Shown in pieces: positions 21,801 through 26,547 of a stretch of DNA of 64,000 nucleotides. Each line of letters opens with the position of its first letter. Position 1 is the first letter of the stretch. The position numbers and the translations under genes are program-made. The notes beneath the pieces are model-generated. The model was not told where the DNA came from. It did no database searches and saw nothing but the letters and a program-made list of their open reading frames with translations. Source of the DNA: Pseudomonas marginalis (GTDB taxonomy: Bacteria > Pseudomonadota > Gammaproteobacteria > Pseudomonadales > Pseudomonadaceae); contig NZ_JALJWV010000001.1 in the NCBI RefSeq assembly GCF_024169655.1, positions 191,001 through 255,000 of the forward strand. The letters run 5' to 3'.

Positions 21801-21923
21801 ACGGCGCAGGGTGGCACGGCCGATGTCACGATCAAGATCGATGGCGCCAACTGGGGCAGTGGCAGTGCTGCGATCAACAGCCTGATCGCCGGTGGTGACC
21901 TGACAGTCAAGCATCACGACTGA
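6849..21923 (+). CDS. lapA: LapA: giant RTX adhesin of the biofilm matrix, 5,024 residues
   Basis: The cell-surface adhesin is secreted by LapEBC. Domains in order: an N-terminal retention module (1-105) with the LapG site TAAG at 106-109; two Ig-like repeats (about 170-370); five near-identical 116-aa cadherin/VCBS-like repeats (469-1048); further cadherin-like units; a carbohydrate-binding-like segment (about 1450-1620); twenty-one 102-aa repeats (1733-3874); a PA14-like segment (about 4025-4170); a vWFA domain from about 4512 with the MIDAS motif DTSGS and FITDGEP; glycine-rich RTX nonapeptides (about 4797-4805 and 4868-4918, such as GGAGNDILVGG); and a C-terminal type I secretion signal. 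It is a single open frame with a clear ribosome site. The large repeat array makes the exact copy number vulnerable to assembly error. Confidence 0.96.
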   Translation: MSSVAVVKSIVGQVFAVSPEGIRRLLVEGDRLFTGELVETGPGGSVSLELADGRTLDLGRDSQWSANAPDSVTDLSAATAQAAPSVAELQQAIAAGADPTQDLEATAAGQTATGADGVAGGGHSFVVLEATAGTVDPTIGYPTNGLNAGDAAANQFTAATNNGVDPLNVTITLTATPSITEAGGVVVYTAFITQAPTSDLTVTLSNGLSVVILAGQTSGALNVTFAGNDTPYLDASSISATIAGTSGGGNLIITTDPAPAVTQINDTIDTTTVTLSANASVDEGGQIVYTATVNNAAQTDVTITLSNNTTITIEAGKTTGTVSVDTPANLADGKDLTVSATITGASGGNYENLAINPEAATTTVVAVDDPSVLVADTNTVVEDLAATGNVLSNDSDIDNVLTVATFTVDGNTYAAGKVAFIEGVGSITIGADGAYAFNPAKDFNGEVPQIGYTTNTGSSSTLDVTVTPVNDAPVAAVVEAGGAEDSAQGIAVTLSATDVDGLANVKSFTVGTPTNGTFYTDAAMTKPVTGAIDATNGEATVYFKPNANFNGTADFTYTATDSGNADGSNPLTSAPANGTITVTPVNDAPEAIATTATGSEDPAQGIEVKLSATDIDGVENVKSFTVGTPTNGTFYTDAAMTKPVTGSIDAVNGEATVYFKPNENFHGTADFTYTATDGGNADGSSPLTSAPANGTITVTPVNDAPVADATAATGAEDPSVGIAVKLSATDVDSPTDVKSFTVGTPTNGTFYTDAAMTKPVTGSIDAVNGEATVYFKPNENFHGTADFTYTATDGGNADGGSPLTSAPANGTITVTAVNDAPVADATAATGAEDPSVGIAVKLSATDVDSPTDVKSFTVGTPTNGTFYTDAAMTKPVTGSIDAVNGEATVYFKPNENFHGTADFTYTATDGGNADGTNPLTSAPANGTITVTAVNDAPVAAETAATGAEDPSVGIEVKLSATDVDGVADVKSFTVGTPTNGTFYTDAAMTKPVTGSIDAVNGEATVYFKPNENFNGTANFTYTATDGGITGNGSPLTSTPANGTITVTAVNDAPVLGNASTNAFGDTYIEGKPGGYVAATLTVSDVDNSTLQSAKVTLVNHLADDVLIADVSNTKIAVSYDKATGILTLSGEATKAEYQEVLRSVHFASESENPDPANRTLTITVNDGQLDSAPVTSVVNVVPVNDPPEVKFDSTTFTEQKDAVALVENLTIKDVDNTTFSKVVVTVDNLASGDVLSNTDVLKALAVAGITITQSGSAADGKIVYTLTSDSATGSSAADFVKVVEAITFQSPGDNPVGTDRTVTIDVTDVGGANLDREPPETGSATGKVTIDLFNDAPIASADNTTADEDHTAKIVLDGKDVDGTVSSFVITTLPENGKLYSDATLQTELKVGDSVPAGADGKAAVYFAPTGDWSGKTELTFTAVDNGGKSSTVTTADITIAPVTDTPHLGLLGGGPVTSINFDGANLNGSWGIVGVNDANNAPVSGTSSTPWLTGNADGQVEIGQSSIYGVETPGNSQVIELEKNAGDDASLYTIIKAEAGTAYTISVDYSPRAGAENNSVIDVFWGGVKVGTLDSTTVGMQTYTFVVPVTADGDAKLEFKAPAGETNNSLGGVLDNINVTQVLNTGLEDHAIKLSTIDAYATDKDGSETLKLEISGVPLNATITDGTPGHTFTATAGNQSVDISDWNKATLVFTPAENANGLVNLTVTATAQDGTADPKSESITLPINVIAVNDLPVIVVEANTLVEEKVAEGTVAGTFTVSDVETPVADLKVTFTGDSNKDGYYTIVGNAVVLTLAGADFVNAGNKLPAIDLTVTDADKGSSHASDTPTVTLVNDIPVIDVIATTVVENSAVAGTVVGNFTASDEETLRADLKVTFTGDSNKDGYYAISGDTVVLTKEGADYVNTGKPLPAIDLTVTDASNASSHASDTPTVTLVNDIPVIDVIATTVVENSAVAGTVVGNFTASDEETLRADLKVTFTGDSNKDGYYAISGDTVVLTKEGADYVNTGKPLPVIDLTVTDANNASSHASDTPTVTLVNDIPVIDVIATTVVENTAVAGTVVGNFTASDEETLRADLKVTFTGDSNKDGYYAISGDTVVLTKEGADYVNTGKPLPVIDLTVTDANNASSHASDTPTVTLVNDIPVIDVIATTVVENSAVAGTVVGNFTASDEETLRADLKVTFTGDSNKDGYYAISGDTVVLTKEGADYVNTGKPLPAIDLTVTDANNASSHASDTPTVTLVNDIPVIDVIATTVVENSAVAGTVVGNFTASDEETLRADLKVTFTGDSNKDGYYAISGDTVVLTKEGADYVNTGKPLPVIDLTVTDANNASSHASDTPTVTLVNDIPVIDVIATTVVENSAVAGTVVGNFTASDEETLRADLKVTFTGDSNKDGYYAISGDTVVLTKEGADYVNTGKPLPVIDLTVTDANNASSHASDTPTVTLVNDIPVIDVIATTVVENTAVAGTVVGNFTASDEETLRADLKVTFTGDSNKDGYYAISGDTVVLTKEGADYVNTGKPLPVIDLTVTDANNASSHASDTPTVTLVNDIPVIDVIATTVVENTAVAGTVVGNFTASDEETLRADLKVTFTGDSNKDGYYAISGDTVVLTKEGADYVNTGKPLPVIDLTVTDANNASSHASDTPTVTLVNDIPVIDVIATTVVENSAVAGTVVGNFTASDEETLRADLKVTFTGDSNKDGYYAISGDTVVLTKEGADYVNTGKPLPAIDLTVTDASNASSHASDTPTVTLVNDIPVIDVIATTVVENSAVAGTVVGNFTASDEETLRADLKVTFTGDSNKDGYYAISGDTVVLTKEGADYVNTGKPLPVIDLTVTDANNASSHASDTPTVTLVNDIPVIDVIATTVVENTAVAGTVVGNFTASDEETLRADLKVTFTGDSNKDGYYAISGDTVVLTKEGADYVNTGKPLPVIDLTVTDANNASSHASDTPTVTLVNDIPVIDVIATTVVENSAVAGTVVGNFTASDEETLRADLKVTFTGDSNKDGYYAISGDTVVLTKEGADYVNTGKPLPAIDLTVTDANNASSHASDTPTVTLVNDIPVIDVIATTVVENSAVAGTVVGNFTASDEETLRADLKVTFTGDSNKDGYYAISGDTVVLTKEGADYVNTGKPLPVIDLTVTDANNASSHASDTPTVTLVNDIPVIDVIATTVVENTAVAGTVVGNFTASDEETLRADLKVTFTGDSNKDGYYAISGDTVVLTKEGADYVNTGKPLPVIDLTVTDANNASSHASDTPTVTLVNDIPVIDVIATTVVENTAVAGTVVGNFTASDEETLRADLKVTFTGDSNKDGYYAISGDTVVLTKEGADYVNTGKPLPVIDLTVTDASNASSHASDTPTVTLVNDIPVIDVIATTVVENSAVAGTVVGNFTASDEETLRADLKVTFTGDSNKDGYYAISGDTVVLTKEGADYVNTGKPLPAIDLTVTDASNASSHASDTPTVTLVNDIPVIDVIATTVVENSAVAGTVVGNFTASDEETLRADLKVTFTGDSNKDGYYAISGDTVVLTKEGADYVNTGKPLPAIDLTVTDASNASSHASDTPTVTLVNDIPVIDVIATTVVENSAVAGTVVGNFTASDEETLRADLKVTFTGDSNKDGYYAISGDTVVLTKEGADYVNTGKPLPAIDLTVTDASNASSHASDTPTVTLVNDIPVIDVIATTVVENSAVAGTVVGNFTASDEETLRADLKVTFTGDSNKDGYYAISGDTVVLTKEGADYVNTGKPLPVIDLTVTDANNASSHASDTPTVTLVNDIPVIDVIATTVVENSAVAGTVVGNFTASDEETLRADLKVTFTGDSNKDGYYAISGDTVVLTQKGADYVNTGKPLPVIDLTVTDASNASSHASDTPTVTLVNDAPTATNGSIQGNEDTSIDLQWSTFGVKDEDSLTPKVVFTSLPTGSIEYKVGSEWVKLTAADLKTDTSPGKSFSQADFDSHNVRYSPVANESGDNSFGGTGVGNKQVDYTELKFQATDGSLYSDTKTVTVDIHPVVDVPVVTVGAFSAVPTGLVIQTWVGGNLPSALGTNGNGAPLSSDLIKVLDAKTAASAASTGVTSNVSNSNVVEGTATKVSGLIFLEAGKSYTFTGTADDSLAITVGGKLVATETWSKGSVITGTAYTPTESGYYTLDIYHYNQAGAGNYDVNVSINNGSSMSLGNSGVQTYTSVDALKAAGAVLGDSHVVNGEGYYTGYVYNHGLEDTTIKVGPITTTFVDNDGSESHKVEISGLPKGTVITDGTTGHSITSTGTTALYDVSTWNLKTLTVTPFKDSTTSFDMTVKATATELSTGETAVTTGKVSIVVTAVNDAPTLDLSTADGSALTSYSAAYTERGTGGVAITGSVAIGDVDSTQMQSATITLKNASAGDQLSSSLVTVGGTYKGVTLTSVGTDVSGKIVLTLSGAADSATYKSLLESFQYSSTSKYPTTGDRTVEISVKDNEGSDSLSSSVATSTITVAPQAYVVTEGGGAADVIDLSSSSANNMVVGDKGGIVNAGSNYNIAFIVDTSGSIGSSAMTSIKTQLATVFDTLISNAGKSDSGIVKVLLVDFDTRVEAQVSVNLADKDGAKAALQAVLTQMASKSSDMTNYQDAFNAATNWFKSDEATSNVGAKNLTYFITDGEPNVYTAVDGNPYLGVASRNGSSVYFDSVVKNSNYVLGQTSSVTATINGKTQVIVDGAGHVYSYDSRGNQTYEGDVVANSSGGFDVASVYNNSSTAMSNAQSAYSDLVNAVPGKVVVEAIGLGSNIDTTVLKQFDTDHTVSTIDTAKLADAITGHAADTGADTLTGGSGNDILFGDLISYNNLEGSAALKAFAADKLSTTVDHIDDRTLHQFISEHVADVGALASASNIYGTSDGADKLIGNVGDDILFGQGGNDVLSGGAGNDILVGGKGNDTLTGGAGADTFVWLKGDTNTGTGVDTITDFKHGEGDKLDLSDLLQGNNDANLTNYLKLSTDSAGNSTLSVSSSGSFTAQGGTADVTIKIDGANWGSGSAAINSLIAGGDLTVKHHD
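7164..7175 (+). other. LapG cleavage site (TAAG) in LapA
   Basis: These bases encode T106-A107-A108-G109 in the context EATAAGQTATG. LapG cuts LapA between the two alanines of a TAAG motif at almost the same residue number in P. fluorescens Pf0-1. The position right after the retention module supports the assignment. A similar IAAG at residues 93-96 is the only nearby alternative. Confidence 0.85.
8253..9992 (+). repeat. Five tandem 348-bp repeats in lapA (116 aa each)
   Basis: Units start at 8253, 8601, 8949, 9297 and 9645, each beginning VNDAP and containing VKSFTVGTPTNGTFYTDAA. A sixth VNDAP at 9993 opens a different domain. Units 3 and 4 are nearly identical at DNA level, and the first unit is the most divergent. 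Confidence 0.95.
12045..18470 (+). repeat. Twenty-one tandem 306-bp repeats in lapA (102 aa each)
   Basis: The first unit (12045-12350) is divergent (VNDLPVIVVEA). Twenty close copies follow from 12351 at exact 306-bp steps, each starting VNDIPVIDVIATTVVEN. The array ends where VNDAPTATNG begins at 18471. Differences are almost all synonymous or at a few alternating positions (NSAVAG/NTAVAG, PAIDL/PVIDL, ASNAS/ANNAS). Higher-order structure is described in the findings. Confidence 0.96.
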
Positions 21924-21929
21924 TCACCC

Positions 21930-21961
21930 TGGAGCGCCAATCTTTCGGGATTGGTGCTCCA
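21930..21961 (+). terminator. Hairpin after lapA, probable terminator or processing site
   Basis: TGGAGCGCCAATC pairs with GATTGGTGCTCCA (one G-T wobble) around a 6-base loop, starting 7 bp after the lapA stop. No T-run follows, so it may be a weak terminator or an mRNA-stabilising stem. Confidence 0.55.
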
Positions 21962-22046
21962 CGGGCACCAGCTTTGGGAAAATGTGTGTAATCTCTGTGG
22001 GAGCCAGGTGCGGCGCCTGCAGGGATTTTTTATTGGGAGAACGCTG

Positions 22047-22385
22047 ATGTTCTACGTGCAACGCGATCAATACGACGCTTTGGTCCGCGTCGAGGCGCAG
22101 GCTTTCGCCGAATCCACCGGGACTCTACCGGCGGATCATCAGGACATTCAGGCGTGGTTTGCCACGGATGTGATCGACAACAGCCTCAAGCAGCTCCAAC
22201 AGAGCGACTCCGAGATGATTCGGGTGCTCGATGACTTGATTCAGGTGCTGACCGCCAAGGGCGTGATCCGCATCACGGACTTGCCGCCCGCCGCGCAGGT
22301 CAAGGTGATGGAGCGTACCCATGCACGGACGGCGCTGGGCGGGTTGAGTGAGCTGATCAATGACGATGAAAGCGGTTTGATCTGA
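22047..22385 (+). CDS. Conserved small protein beside lapA, function unknown
   Basis: The protein has 112 residues and is soluble, with no signal peptide or membrane segment. It starts at ATG 22047 with GGGAGA 7 bases upstream; a longer frame from 21951 would run through the post-lapA hairpin and is unlikely. The sequence is acidic and helical (MFYVQRDQYDALVRVEAQAF at the N-terminus, then an IDNSLKQLQQSDSEMIRVLDDL segment). From memory, homologues of this size beside lapA are sometimes labelled 'tryptophan synthase subunit beta', which cannot be right for a protein of this length. It shares orientation with lapA and converges on lapD. A Lap-related role is only suggested by position. Confidence 0.8.
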   Translation: MFYVQRDQYDALVRVEAQAFAESTGTLPADHQDIQAWFATDVIDNSLKQLQQSDSEMIRVLDDLIQVLTAKGVIRITDLPPAAQVKVMERTHARTALGGLSELINDDESGLI

Positions 22386-22395
22386 GGCGAGCGCA

Positions 22396-22424
22396 CCTCC
22401 TTAACGGCATGAGCGTCAAGGAGG
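22396..22424. terminator. Bidirectional terminator between convergent genes
   Basis: CCTCCTTAACG pairs with CGTCAAGGAGG with one mismatch in the 11-bp stem. It is located between the stop of the small gene (22385) and the stop of lapD (22430). Confidence 0.55.
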
Positions 22425-22429
22425 CATGA

Positions 22430-24388
22430 TTATTCGTCGCTCCACTTCCACGGTGAGGGCTCACCGACCAGTTGGCCTTGCACCCCTTCAATACCCATCT
22501 CGCGAATCACGCGTAACTCACCTTCGGTTTCCACGCGCTCGGCAATCAACGGCAAGTCAATGCTGTGGGCGGCACGCTGGATCGCCTCGATAAAAATGCG
22601 CTTGTGGCTTTCCTGATCAATGGCTCGGATATAGCTGCCGTCGATTTTGAGGTACGCCAGGCCCAGTTTTGCCAGGTTGCCAATCATGCTGAAACGCCCG
22701 CCGAAACGTTGCAGGCCAAGGCTGTATCCCAGGCTGCGCATGCGTCGGGTGAGACGCTCCAATTGGAGTTGCTCGGGCACTTGCTCTTCGCCGATCTCCA
22801 GCGTCAGGCGCGCGCCGAGTGCGGGATGTTGCGCCAATCGCTCGAACATCCGCTCCAGGGCTTGTGGGTCATTCAAGGTCGCTGCCGAGAGGTTCAATGC
22901 CACCGATTGGTTGTGCTCTGCCAGGTGTTTGATCACCAGGTCGAGCATCAGTTGGTCAAGCCGTGCCGTCCAGCCGAAGCGCTCCAGCCAGGGCAGGAAG
23001 TGCCCCGCCGCAATGGTCTGGTCCTGGTTGTCGAGCAGGCGCGAGAGCACCTTGTAGTGCAGCACCTGACGGGTATCGCGGCTACTGACCACCGGTTGGA
23101 AAAACAAGCGGAAGCGCCCCTGGTTCAGGGCATCGTCGAGCAGGGTGTGCCAGCTGTGCGGGTCGTCGCTGACGGTGCCTGGGGTCTGGTGCTCCAGGCA
23201 TACCCAGGTTTGGCCGCCACCGGCTTCAGCCTGGGCCAGGGCCTGGTCGGCCAGCATCAGCAGGTCTGCCGAGGCATCACCGGGTTTGTAGGGTGCAAGC
23301 CCGATGTAGGCCACGATCGACATGTCGGTGGCGCCGGTTTCGTGCAGGCTCTGCAGGATGATTTCCAGCGCCTGGGCCAGTTGCACCGCTTCGTGACGCA
23401 CCAGGCCGGGGGCAAGCACCGCGAACTCGCCGCCACGGCTGCGGGTGATCAGGTTATGGGTTTCCGGGTACTTGGCACAGGCACGCACCAGTTGCTGGCT
23501 GACGGCTTGCAGCAGTTGGTCGGTGCGTTGCCCGCCCAGGCGCTGGTTGAGACCGCCCAGGTCGTTGACCCGCAAGATCAGCAGGTAGCCTGAACTGGCT
23601 TCCTCCAGGTTGCTGACCCGCGAGTTGAGCTGCATTTCGAAATAACGCCGGTTCGCCAACCCGGTCAGGCTGTCCTGATAGGACTCCACGCGCAGCTTCT
23701 CGCTGCGTTCGGTCTGTTCATTGAACAACGCCTTGAGCTTCTCGACCATCTGGTTCATGGCCTGCACCACGCGCCGCAATTCGGGGGTGCGGGGCAGGTC
23801 GGGCAGGCTGATGAATTCGCGCCGCGCAATGGCGTGGGACTGCTCGACCATATAGTCCAGCGGCTTCAACTGACGGCGCAGCAACAGCGCGCCCAGCACC
23901 GCACTCGCGGCGCCGCAGAGCAGCAACCAGCCCAGGCTGCCCAGCGCGCTCTGCCAGAGCTTGGCCAGGGCAAACATCGGGTGGCTGACCACCTCAACCC
24001 GTGCCGCCTGCTGCCAGCCACGGCTGACGATGGCATCGCCGCCGGCCGGCGCGAGGCCGATCATCTTCACGAACCAGGCCGGTACGCTGCTGGCATCAGG
24101 CTCGGCGGCACGCTCCACCAGCACCTGGTTATTGCTCAGGTCCACCACGCGGATGCTCGCGTAGTAGCCACTGTCAAAGATCGAGCTGACCATCAGCTCG
24201 GTCATCGCCGGGTCATCGATGTTCGGCGTCAGCGACAGCGCCAGTGCGGTCGCCGCGTCCTGAGCGTGGGAACGCAACTGGTTGACGTACTGCGCGCGCG
24301 AGCTTTCCAGGCTGACGAAGAAGCTACCGCTGAAGGCGACCACTAGAAACACGCAGATAGCGATCAGCAATTGTTTGAACAGTGACAT
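22430..24388 (-). CDS. lapD: LapD: inner-membrane c-di-GMP receptor controlling LapG
   Basis: The 652-residue protein has an N-terminal membrane segment (about 7-27), a periplasmic LapD/MoxY-like domain (about 28-150), a second membrane segment (WLLLCGAASAVLGALLL), a HAMP linker, a GGDEF-like domain and an EAL-like domain. Both signatures are degenerate: the GGDEF position reads RGGEF and the EAL position reads KVLSRL, so it should bind but not make or break c-di-GMP. In the known mechanism, bound c-di-GMP lets the periplasmic domain sequester LapG and so keep LapA on the surface. The start at 24388 has an AGGAG site 5 bases upstream. It lies 11 bp after lapG, in one operon. Confidence 0.94.
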   Translation of the reverse strand: MSLFKQLLIAICVFLVVAFSGSFFVSLESSRAQYVNQLRSHAQDAATALALSLTPNIDDPAMTELMVSSIFDSGYYASIRVVDLSNNQVLVERAAEPDASSVPAWFVKMIGLAPAGGDAIVSRGWQQAARVEVVSHPMFALAKLWQSALGSLGWLLLCGAASAVLGALLLRRQLKPLDYMVEQSHAIARREFISLPDLPRTPELRRVVQAMNQMVEKLKALFNEQTERSEKLRVESYQDSLTGLANRRYFEMQLNSRVSNLEEASSGYLLILRVNDLGGLNQRLGGQRTDQLLQAVSQQLVRACAKYPETHNLITRSRGGEFAVLAPGLVRHEAVQLAQALEIILQSLHETGATDMSIVAYIGLAPYKPGDASADLLMLADQALAQAEAGGGQTWVCLEHQTPGTVSDDPHSWHTLLDDALNQGRFRLFFQPVVSSRDTRQVLHYKVLSRLLDNQDQTIAAGHFLPWLERFGWTARLDQLMLDLVIKHLAEHNQSVALNLSAATLNDPQALERMFERLAQHPALGARLTLEIGEEQVPEQLQLERLTRRMRSLGYSLGLQRFGGRFSMIGNLAKLGLAYLKIDGSYIRAIDQESHKRIFIEAIQRAAHSIDLPLIAERVETEGELRVIREMGIEGVQGQLVGEPSPWKWSDE

Positions 24389-24399
24389 CGTAGCTCCTG

Positions 24400-25185
24400 T
24401 TAATTACCCGAATTGGCCGGAAACCCTTCGGCGGTCATTTTTTTCAAGACGTCCTGCCAGCGTGACAGGCGCTTGGTATCACCGACTTTCTTGTTGCCCG
24501 CCGCGCCGGTCAGCCACAGCCCCTCGCCGTTGAACGCGTAGACGGGCAGCAGGTCCGGACGCTGGCTGGCCGGCAGAATGGGGTCCATCAGGCTGTCCAG
24601 CACCAACGGCATGGCTTCCGGGCTTACATAGTAGGTCAGTACCATATGCGCACGATTCTGGCGCAAGGCTTTGACGTAGGTTATGCGCAGCTTCTCGGCC
24701 GGGACACCCAAGTGACGCAGGCTGAAGTATTTGGCGATGGCATAGTCTTCACAGTCACCGGCGCCTTTCCACAGGGATTGAATGGGCGTCGCCCAATAAT
24801 CAATCTCGTGCCACAGGTCGATATCTTCCTCGTAGTGCAACTGGCGGTTAAAGAACACGTTGACCACGTTGAGTTGCTCGGTCTCGCTGACCTGTTTTTG
24901 CGTCGCCAGCAGTTGCTGCCAGGCATCGATGCGCTGGCGCCCTGCGCCCAGAGGCCCGTAAAGCGCCTCGGCGCGGCGGCTGATCTGGCTGAAGTCCCAA
25001 TCGGCGAGCAGATTGCCCAGCAGGCCGCCACCCAGCAACAGCGTGATGGCCAGACCGTACAGGAACCGAGGGAAGTTAAAGCGTATCGCCACCGCGATTA
25101 CCCGAGCTTGCAGCATTGAAGGTGCGGCAATGGTGCGGTGATACCGGGTAAAAAACAATGGCACGATGAAATCACTGTGCAGCAA
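24400..25185 (-). CDS. lapG: LapG: periplasmic cysteine protease that releases LapA
   Basis: A bacterial transglutaminase-like cysteine protease (DUF920) that cleaves LapA at the TAAG site when c-di-GMP is low. The likely catalytic triad is visible: Cys145 in GDCEDYAIAKY, His180 in RAHMVL and Asp197 in LVLDSLMDP. A hydrophobic segment at about residues 40-60 (FLYGLAITLLLGGGLLGN) serves as a signal/anchor. The start is uncertain: the longest frame begins at 25185 (261 aa), but Met24 (25116) gives a more usual signal sequence. It precedes lapD by 11 bp, and the pair is convergent with lapA and its downstream gene. A FleQ-like box lies just upstream. Confidence 0.92.
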   Translation of the reverse strand: MLHSDFIVPLFFTRYHRTIAAPSMLQARVIAVAIRFNFPRFLYGLAITLLLGGGLLGNLLADWDFSQISRRAEALYGPLGAGRQRIDAWQQLLATQKQVSETEQLNVVNVFFNRQLHYEEDIDLWHEIDYWATPIQSLWKGAGDCEDYAIAKYFSLRHLGVPAEKLRITYVKALRQNRAHMVLTYYVSPEAMPLVLDSLMDPILPASQRPDLLPVYAFNGEGLWLTGAAGNKKVGDTKRLSRWQDVLKKMTAEGFPANSGN

Positions 25186-25201
25186 TTTAGCCTAATTGGC
25201 T

Positions 25202-25215
25202 GTCAGTAAATTGGC
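25202..25215. promoter_or_regulatory. FleQ-like box between lapG and the bcsQ-like gene
   Basis: GTCAGTAAATTGGC matches 12 of 14 positions of the FleQ consensus GTCAATAAATTGAC as I recall it. It lies 17 bp upstream of the longest lapG frame and 166 bp before the divergent BcsQ-like gene. FleQ is known to regulate lap and cellulose genes in pseudomonads; use at this site is inferred. Confidence 0.4.
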
Positions 25216-25380
25216 TATTTTCCGCTCGTCTGAAAGGAATGCACCAATACCATCAAAATAATGACACCTCATACCGCCTGCTACAGAATGTCGCAACGAA
25301 AGCGCCGACAAAAAGACCTGCGGTCAGCCTTATCTGCCGACCGTTCACGTCTTTGATTGCGCCGTGAAGGAGCTCTGGCC

Positions 25381-26340
25381 ATGAGTCGTACCGATGATCT
25401 ATTTGCCCTGTGCGGCAATAGCCGGACCCGCGACCCCAAGGGGCGAAACGCACGGCTGCATTTTTTCGGCACCCTTCCGTTCGATGATGGCACCCGCGTG
25501 AACCAGAAAGACGGCTCGCGCTTTTCCACCCATGCGCCAACGGCCTATGAGCAACCCCAGCCTTACGACTTGAGCGCACCGTGCCCTACAGTGGTGGCGC
25601 TGGTCTCGGTCAATGGCGGCGTCGGCCGCAGTACCTTGGTCACGGCGTTGAGCAGCGGCTTGCAGCGCCTGGGCGAGTCGGTGGTGGCGCTGGACCTCGA
25701 CCCTCAAAACGCGTTGCGCCAGCATTTCGGCGTGGACCCTGAACTCCTTGGCGTCGGCCGTGCCAGCTTGCTCGACACGCGATGGGATACCCTCCTGCAA
25801 GCAGGGTTCGCCGGTTGCCAGGTGATTCCCTTTGGGAACACCGGCCTCCAGCAGAAGGACAACCTGCAGGGCTGGCTCACGCGGGAGCCGAAGTGGCTGG
25901 CACAGCGCCTGTCGACGTTGGGGTTAAGTGAACGACAGATCATGCTCATCGATACCCCGGCTGGCGATAACGTCTATCTGCATCAAGCGTTGAGCGTGGC
26001 TGATTGTGTGTTGGTCGTCGTCCAGCCGAATGCCGCCTGTCTCGGTACGCTGGACCAATTGGACGCCGTGCTGGCGGGTTACCTTGAGCGTGAGCGCCCG
26101 CCACAACGCCTCTACGTAATCAATCAATTGGATGAGCGCTCGGCGTTCAGCCTGGACATGGTTGACGCCTTCAAACTGCGCCTGGGCGACCGTCCGTTGG
26201 AAGTCGTGCATCGCGAACCGTCGATCAGCGAAGCGCTGGCCTTTGCTACGGACCCCTTGGATAACCTCGCGGCGAGCGTGGCCTGCGACGATATCAACGA
26301 CCTGTGCCGGTTATTGATCGCCCGGAAAAAAGCCCGCTAA
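25381..26340 (+). CDS. BcsQ/WssA-like ParA-type ATPase, without an adjoining cellulose operon
   Basis: The 319-residue MinD/ParA-superfamily protein of the BcsQ (YhjQ) type; such proteins help place the cellulose synthase complex. The P-loop is relaxed (NGGVGRSTLVTAL, with Arg where most ATPases have Lys), as is common in BcsQ. The second motif is VVALDLDPQNAL, and IDTPAGDNVYLHQAL follows. About 75 residues precede the ATPase core. The ATG at 25381 has AAGGAG 9 bases before; an upstream start at 25357 lacks one. In cellulose-making pseudomonads the homologue opens the wss/bcs operon, but here the next gene is an unrelated methyltransferase on the other strand, so it is an orphan or remnant. 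Confidence 0.82.
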   Translation: MSRTDDLFALCGNSRTRDPKGRNARLHFFGTLPFDDGTRVNQKDGSRFSTHAPTAYEQPQPYDLSAPCPTVVALVSVNGGVGRSTLVTALSSGLQRLGESVVALDLDPQNALRQHFGVDPELLGVGRASLLDTRWDTLLQAGFAGCQVIPFGNTGLQQKDNLQGWLTREPKWLAQRLSTLGLSERQIMLIDTPAGDNVYLHQALSVADCVLVVVQPNAACLGTLDQLDAVLAGYLERERPPQRLYVINQLDERSAFSLDMVDAFKLRLGDRPLEVVHREPSISEALAFATDPLDNLAASVACDDINDLCRLLIARKKAR

Positions 26341-26547
26341 ATCACGCTTTATGCGCTTAACGCCAAATGCTTATGCACAATCGGCAGGTTGGCAGCGCCC
26401 CGGAACCGGCCCTGGGTGGAGCCATTCTCAACACGGCGCAACTGCCTGTTTTGCGTGCGTTTTATTCTGTGAACAAAAAGTGACCAATGTGGCGTTTTGC
26501 CTGTAGCGCAGACGTTTAAATCCTCTGTAAAGATTTCATCAACAGAG

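Noticed and set aside
19560..21917. A 785-codon minus-strand frame opposite the LapA C-terminus
   Set aside because: The plus strand encodes vWFA and RTX motifs; the antisense frame is compositional.
21990..22030. A hairpin (CAGGTG-CGG-CGCCTG) followed by T-rich sequence before the small gene
   Set aside because: It might be an attenuator or a degenerate REP, but the stem is short and has a wobble; not strong enough to list.
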